A stretch of DNA of 64,000 nt from Pocillopora verrucosa (taxonomy: Eukaryota; Cnidaria; Anthozoa; Scleractinia; Pocilloporidae), in contig NC_089313.1 of the NCBI RefSeq assembly GCF_036669915.1, forward strand, positions 12,852,292 through 12,916,291, given 5' to 3'. The translations under genes were made by a program, and so were the position numbers. Under the pieces are notes generated by a model, which was given only the letters and a program-made list of their open reading frames with translations, made no database searches and was not told the origin of the DNA. Positions 58,201-64,000 of this stretch are shown here, in pieces. Within the stretch, counting starts at the first letter, position 1; each line of letters begins with the position of its first letter.

Positions 58201-61200
58201 TTTAATTCGTTGTGTGGTAATTGCCTCAAAAATATATTGAGGCTGCAAAGATCGATTTCTATAGCTCTGGGTCATTGAACTGTACTGCGGGAAATATTGG
58301 AAGAGGAAGTAGTCGATTGTGCAAACTCAAAGGCCATAAACGTAACAATCTCAATACGAAATCTTTCAATTTTTATAGCACGTTTTTCGCTTTTTCAGAA
58401 ATTACAATAACTTTTGAAATAGCGAGTTTCTTTGAACTCGTTGCAAGCAGTTTGTTTGTATAACTGAGTTGTGTTGTGCTCAGAACTCGATAATATCTTG
58501 TTCTGCATCAGCGATATTCTCCTTTGCCTTATTTTGTTCCTTTTTTTATTATTAAAGATTCAAACTGTTATTTTTTTTAAGAGTTACATTTACTTTCCTT
58601 ACGGCTGTCGAAACTTCTAACGCGGAAGTCGCAGTGTCTTTCCTCGTCTCGGCAAAATAATCATAAGGTAAAGGTAAAGGGGAAAAGTCAGAGGAATGAA
58701 AATAACCAAATCAAATTTTTTCTCGTAATTTTTAGGCAAAATCATTTTTATAACTAAAATGAAAGAGATGTATGTTTTTTTAGACTTACTCGGGACATAA
58801 TTGGCTGGTCACTGTTTGACACCTTCTGCACAAACAGAAATAAAACTAATCTTATTACCTCGTCTAGATGATATGGTTTCTGCCCTGTGTATGATATATT
58901 TATTGGCCTAAGCCATTAAGAAATCGCACTAAAAAACGGGTGGGCGGACCATGTAGTTTGTTAAATCGCACAATTCTGCGTTCTCGAACTTGACGAAAAG
59001 GAGAATCTTCCAGCTTTTCTTCTTGAAAAAAATAATTGATATCGCTTCTGAGTTATACTATAGTTTAGGGATTTTTGACATCAGCAGATATTAACAATGG
59101 TTCAGATAAAATTTTGGTTTTTATTACATTTCTGTTTGAAACCCATGCAGCTTCACCAATTTAAGGTTTTTACTTCGCCCTTATTTATCTTTTTAGCAAT
59201 TTTCATTGTTTTATTTTATATTGTATGTTCCCCTACAAATTAAGAAAAAGTTTTTCAGTTAATCTCCTTGGAACAATACATCATATCTCGGGCATTTACC
59301 ACTTCAATTTTGCAGAAAGTGTATTTCACTTTGTCTAAAGGCGAGGGGTAGCTTTAGTTTTAAATGTTTAATTTTCTTTCTCCAAAATTGCGAATTTCTA
59401 ATTTTATGATAAGCCATACTCTTAATGATAAATACTGTGACACAATTGTTCACTACCTTGACGCGCGCCCTTCGCCTTTTGTCCCTGCCCCGATGGACTT
59501 CAAGCTGTTGGGATTTAAAAATTGCCTCCGAGAATGTATATTTGCAATGATGTTAATTTAATGACTTCTGCTGTTATTATTGAATTTTCCAACAGATAAT
59601 TACACAAATATAAAGTTTCTCTCTTTCACTAGCTCTTCATTAGTGACACATTTATTCAAAAAGCTTGTAGCCATTTTTAAGCTCACAATTCTATTGTTCT
59701 TGTTTGAAAAACCTATTCATCAAAACTTATTTGTTATTTGCTTTGACTTGTATTTTCTGCTAGTGTAATAATGTGGGAAGGTAAAAACCAAGTTTGAACC
59801 GTTTCTGACGTTAGATTTCGTTTCTCGTCTTCCATCGAAAAAAAAAGAACTTTAATGCTTTTCAAAAAACCAATTTTCAATTTTGAAGACGGTTTGTGTG
59901 GAAAGAAAGCGTTGCACACATAACCAGCTGGTAACATATGGAAGGCCAAACGCATATCAAATTTTTGTTGCGTGCGTCGAACTCGCTATCAGCTCTTTCA
60001 GCAAATGGAGACCACCTTTGCAGAACTAACACCATATCTAACTATTAATTGCTGTGAGATCAAAAAGGAATACCAAATTCTTAAAGAAAATTTCAAAAGC
60101 TTTGTATTTTGTTGCAAAAAAGAAACAAAAGTGTTGATCATTCTCTTGAGAAAAGAATGAAATTGACATAAGGAAAAAATAACAATTGCTTACCGCTAAC
60201 TTACATGGCATCAAGTATTTACTAAGTGTTTTAAGCCTGCTATTATTATCAGTGAAAAATGTTTCATCTCGATTCTCTGATAATGCACTTTTTAAGTTTA
60301 CTTAGCATCAAAGTGTGCCATACTTATTTCCACAAACGTGCTCATTCTAATAAAATTGTGATTTCGTTTCTGTGTAGAAAGTGTTTTTTGTGTCAACAAC
60401 TGGGAATTTTGTTTTTTTTCCTTTTTGTCTCAGTTTATACAACATTTTCTGACTTTTTATCTCCATATTTGTGATAATGTTCTCGCATACACCTACGTTC
60501 GTTTAGGGACGGACAAATCTCTTAGTTTTTATGGTAAAAGGAAATTAAGAAGTTTATTTTCAGTTCCCCTATTACAAAGGTAGGATTGGCGGTTCGATTT
60601 CGACTTAAATTTCATCCGCCAATTTTTGCGTAATAAATGAAATAAAGCTTTTCTCTCTCATAACTCAGAGCGAGGATCAGTTAAAAAACATAATTCAAAT
60701 ATTTCATACCGTCGGTAACGTTCTGTACATTTATTTCTCCCTCAGGCCGGTCGGCCATTTTATTTTATAACCATTATGTAAAATGTCAAAAAAATCTCTA
60801 TAAATGACGAGAGTTTGTTATCATCCATGGCTGGAATAGCGACTTAAATGTGAATGGATGGCGCCTGTAGCGATCATGTTTGACGTGATCAAGTACTATT
60901 TCGACTTTTAACCAACAATTCTTCAATTGATGTGTCAACAGATAACGACCAACTCACCGACTTGGTTCAGATCCAAGCAATTCAAAACAAGACGAGGAAT
61001 GCTCTCGAAGAATACGTGCGCTTGAATCGCCCGGAGTCGTCTGGTCGCTTTGGTCAGCTACTCATCAAACTTACGTCTTTAGGAGCTGTGGAGCCACATA
61101 TCATTGAGCATGTGTTCTTCAATAAACTTATTGGTGGCGCGTCCATTAACAACCTAGTCGACGACATTCTAAGAGCAAACACACTTATCTCGCACGCAAA

Positions 61201-61216
61201 AAACTCGGCCGTGTGA
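55296..61216 (+). CDS. Nuclear receptor, NR2 subfamily (COUP-TF/tailless/RXR-like), 3 exons
   Basis: Exons 55296-55512, 56095-56679 and 60942-61216, with AG/GT ends and matching phases, sum to 1077 nt (358 aa). The first exon starts directly at the DNA-binding domain ([17 protein letters not shown]): eight zinc-finger Cys are present, the P-box region reads [10 protein letters not shown], then [11 protein letters not shown] and the NR2-like extension GMKREAVQ. The ligand-binding domain begins near [15 protein letters not shown] with the signature [10 protein letters not shown], and exon 3 gives helices 9-12 ([28 protein letters not shown]) and an AF-2-like LVDDIL near the C-terminus. These receptors bind DNA as homodimers or with RXR. 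Leu after CEGCK is unusual; RXR has Gly and COUP-TF Ser. A very short A/B region could mean an upstream exon was missed. Intron 2 is 4.3 kb and contains nothing I recognise. Confidence 0.92.
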
Positions 61217-63806
61217 ACAGGCAAAGGATGCTAACTGTTTTTGCTATAACTGAAGCCTATTTCACAATATTTTAAAACATTTGTCACGAATTGATATGAA
61301 CTACAAACGCCAAAATCTTAACTATACGCAAACCATGAGAACGCTGCTTTCACTCCAGGTAGTCTTTAAGCGAAAATTGTTACGAGAAGATTCTTATTTT
61401 TCTCGCCCTCAGACTTTGCCTAATCAACTCTTTGCGCACTTTTTCTTTTCGGCGTTTGCACGCGCCATAACAGAGGAGGCAAAGAAGAGGTAACCCCGTC
61501 TTGCAGATGATAAATTGTAATTGAAAATTTCAAAGTTTATTATGAAGCATGCCACTGTTTGATGGTAAAAATTCATGGTACAAAAAGCACATCACAGGGT
61601 TATAATTTAAAATGTAACTTAATAAATCAAATGACGTGCCAAACCCACAGATAATCACCTTTTGTATAAATTTGTAGATATATACTTAGATATTCTAGTG
61701 CTTTAGAATAATAATTCTTCTTCACTATGAGAGCATCGCTGGCAAGTTGAGAAAGTTGTTTTTTGTATGTCTTTTCTGAGTGTTTAATTGTAGCAGGTTC
61801 GGACAAAGTGTCACCAATTTTCGTGTACGATTGAAACAAACTGTTTGCGGTTGATTTGGTAGTGACCGCTGTCGTTTCTGTGGGGTTAATGAGGTCGTGC
61901 GCATGCTTTATTTGTAAATTAAACGTTGGGTTAACAACACAAAAGTATGACGGCACCATGTGAAGAAACATCGGATGGATTGAGGTTTCAAAGAGCTCTG
62001 AAAAGAGCTCCAATAGCATACAGTTTGTGGAACGATTAAGTGTTCAGCGAGCTCTGAAAAGAGTTCCCGATCGCATACAGTTTGTTGGGCGAACGGGAGT
62101 CCAGTGAGCTCTGAAAACAGCTCCCGATCACTAAAAGTGTGTGGGACGACCGGGGGTTCAGCGGGCTCTGAAAAGAGCTTCTGATCGTATACAGATTGCT
62201 AAGCGATCGGGGGTTCGGTGAGCTCTGAAAAGAGCTCCCGATCTCTAACAGTTTGTCGGTCAATGTACACCATCATGATTTAACTTATTCTGTAAAACGA
62301 AGATTTGACAGCTGATGCGCGTAGCAGTTTTAAAATTCGCGGTAATTGTGAAAATTTCACAAGCGAATGGAGCTGTTTAGTTTGACAGGTGTATTGTTAT
62401 TCCAGGACTGGGCTTGAACGTAACTGCGACTAAAAATTTTCAAACTGAGAAGGATAAGGGTTCCCGTCGACCAATTTCCGAAATTAAAACGGACTCTGTT
62501 GGAGGAAAGATTGAACTTCTATTTGCCGTGCTTTGATTTGTTGTGGGTGATAGGGGTTTTCAAAAATCGCTCTTGAAAATGACTTTCATACTATAAATGA
62601 CCTAATTTTGAGTATTTTCAAGGGCAAAAGGATAATTCTTCTACTTCGTAAAAATCATTCATTTAGGTGCAAATTGTAGATAAATCTTTAATCTTCAAAA
62701 AGCCGTGCATTGATTTAGAAGCACGCACTTCTAAAACTCCGAAAAGTGAGTATTGCGAAGCCTAGTGGGCCAATTGTGGTTCATTCTTTTCTAATTTAGG
62801 GCTCTTTAAAGCGGGATAGCGTTCAAATTTACCGCTTTATCGGTTATGAATAATTCATGATGTCCACGCATTCTGCCTGATGCAGCTGCTGGCCGAGACA
62901 CTTGCTGTAAACAGAAAATTAAATGGTAAATCACCCGTGCTATTTTGCCTCCACTACTCAACCGGGCACACAAAGAGTAGGTATCTGGGCGCGTTGGCCA
63001 GCCAAGCCACCGTTTATTTAACTCCAAATCGATATGTTCACAAAAGTCTTTTACGATTGAAGTAAAATAAATGCACCAAAGCCGGACACGAAAACCCCTA
63101 ACAACCAGCAGTTAGAATAAACGGGGAACGTGAACCCCCAACCAAGGCAGCGGTGCCATCCTTGAGGTTTTAGGGTATCCTATGAATGACATGTTATACA
63201 CAGTTACTTAAGGTAGTATGCAAGTACAGCTCTAAATTTATACAAAAACGAAAACGAAAACGAACAGCTAAACACGGCGAAGGCTGACCGTAGAATGCCT
63301 TGCCCTATTAACGACCTCTACTTACAAACCGCGATCTCATAACTCTCCACGCATCTTACACTCGCCCCCAGTCCTCTGATACGTGCCGGCAAAATATTAA
63401 TCTATGCTAATTAGGATTACCACAAATTACATTTTTACGATATGCTGGATAAGCCTAAGAAATCTAAATCAACGGAAAAAGACGAATGAATTTTAATGAA
63501 CGCTTCTGTCTGTTCATCTAACATGCTTTAAATCGGAAAACGATATTCGAACACGCTATCATCAAGGATCATAAGCTAAAATCGTTTTCAAATCTTAACA
63601 ATAAACGTTAATTTTGACCAAAGATGCCGAAGAATTGCTGTAAAAATGAAAAGAAAAATCTATTTTCTATCCTTGTGAAGCGCCATCATTCAGTAGCTCT
63701 TAGCCTCATTGCATTTTCCTGTTCATTTATGGAAAATAAGGTGTTACTACACTAGATAGGGTTTTAAAGCGAGTTTTGGTTAGGCGAGTGTCTCGAGACC
63801 GCACTA
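61217..63806. other. Intergenic region between the nuclear receptor and the second GGT-like gene
   Basis: No gene supported. The minus-strand frame 61627-62019 (130 codons, ATG start) has no recognisable domain and its start lies in the minisatellite at 61990-62260. Two convergent genes end at the borders, so 3' UTRs are expected on both sides; an A-rich 'aaaacgaaaacgaaaacg' stretch occurs at 63245-63263. Confidence 0.45.
61990..62260. repeat. 57-bp minisatellite with self-complementary core
   Basis: About 4.5 tandem units. The core 'gagctctgaaaagagctc' or a close variant starts at 61993, 62049, 62106, 62163 and 62220 (spacing 56-57 bp). Each core has two GAGCTC boxes around an A-rich loop, so every unit can form a small hairpin. 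Because 57 is divisible by 3, a minus-strand frame reads as 19-residue repeats (SSFQSSLNPRS), but it has no ATG. Confidence 0.85.
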
Positions 63807-64000
63807 CTATTGACCCGCAGGCTCACCATGCTTTCTCGGGTCAGACTTGGCGTATATTCCTTTAGGTTCCCTAGAAATGGCCTGCACCACAGCAAACAAA
63901 TCACTGCTAGTGACGATGTGACCTAGTTGTTTTAAGCCTTCTATTACGTACTTGTCAATGCGATATTTCTTATTGTTTTCATAAAATACTCTCTGATCAG
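63807..64000 (-). CDS. Gamma-glutamyltransferase-like gene, last exon (partial, continues past the window)
   Basis: Reading leftward from the window edge, an open frame of 63 codons ends in TAG at 63807-63809. The content is the C-terminal end of the GGT family: YVIEGLKQLGHIVTSSD, then AISREPKGIYAKSDPRKHGEPAG. The SDPRKHGEPAG terminus corresponds to SDYRKGGQPAG in the complete GGT at 44103-51137, but the two are clearly diverged and the last exon here is longer. The rest of the gene lies to the right. It may be a different branch of the family. Confidence 0.8.
   Translation of the reverse strand, partial: DQRVFYENNKKYRIDKYVIEGLKQLGHIVTSSDLFAVVQAISREPKGIYAKSDPRKHGEPAGQ

Noticed and set aside
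61627-62019. 130-codon minus-strand open frame
   Set aside because: No domain recognised, starts within a minisatellite, and no splice or family support.
61990-62260. CRISPR-like array
   Set aside because: Units are contiguous minisatellite repeats without unique spacers, in a metazoan genome.
62036-62263. 75-codon repeat protein frame
   Set aside because: Translation of the 57-bp minisatellite; the frame has no ATG start.

Overview
The window is eukaryotic (metazoan) DNA. Genes are split by GT-AG introns, intergenic space is long and AT-rich, and small inverted-repeat elements are frequent. The gene content is an expanded intronless TRIM-NHL family, an ULK1/2 kinase, a class A GPCR, gamma-glutamyltransferases and an NR2-type nuclear receptor. 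Together with repeat families that I recall from coral genomes, this suggests a cnidarian, most likely a scleractinian coral. That placement is an inference; no search was run.

The left 39 kb is a tandem array built from a [TRIM-NHL gene + ULK gene] unit, all on the minus strand. Three intact 752-residue TRIM genes lie at 1029-3287, 9995-12253 and 20885-23143, each with recognisably related flanks. To the right of each sits ULK sequence. In unit 3 it is a complete 26-exon ULK1/2 (Atg1) gene, 38774 down to 26241, whose exons sum to 3192 nt (1063 aa). In unit 1 only decayed kinase exons 8-12 remain (6137-7878). In unit 2 only decayed exons from the large exon 18 to the C-terminal region remain (15563-18688). 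Thus the TRIM copies were kept and two ULK copies were broken in complementary halves. A roughly 0.6-kb repeat ('R': about 4690-5300, 8290-8790, 18720-19560) lies at or close to the edges of the ULK truncations.

The middle (39-51 kb) holds a putative ULK promoter with a CRE/CCAAT pair, a plus-strand GPCR gene that is clean through TM5 but frame-shifted from TM6 onward, and a nine-exon minus-strand gamma-glutamyltransferase (44103-51137) with one apparent single-base deletion in exon 7.

The right (51-64 kb) holds a three-exon plus-strand NR2-subfamily nuclear receptor (55296-61216, 358 aa), a 57-bp minisatellite near 62 kb, and at the very edge the last exon of a second gamma-glutamyltransferase-like gene (63807 to beyond 64000, minus strand).

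Functionally, ULK1/2 starts autophagy, TRIM-NHL proteins are E3 ligases/RNA-binding regulators, and GGT cleaves extracellular glutathione. Nothing in the sequence shows that these genes act together.
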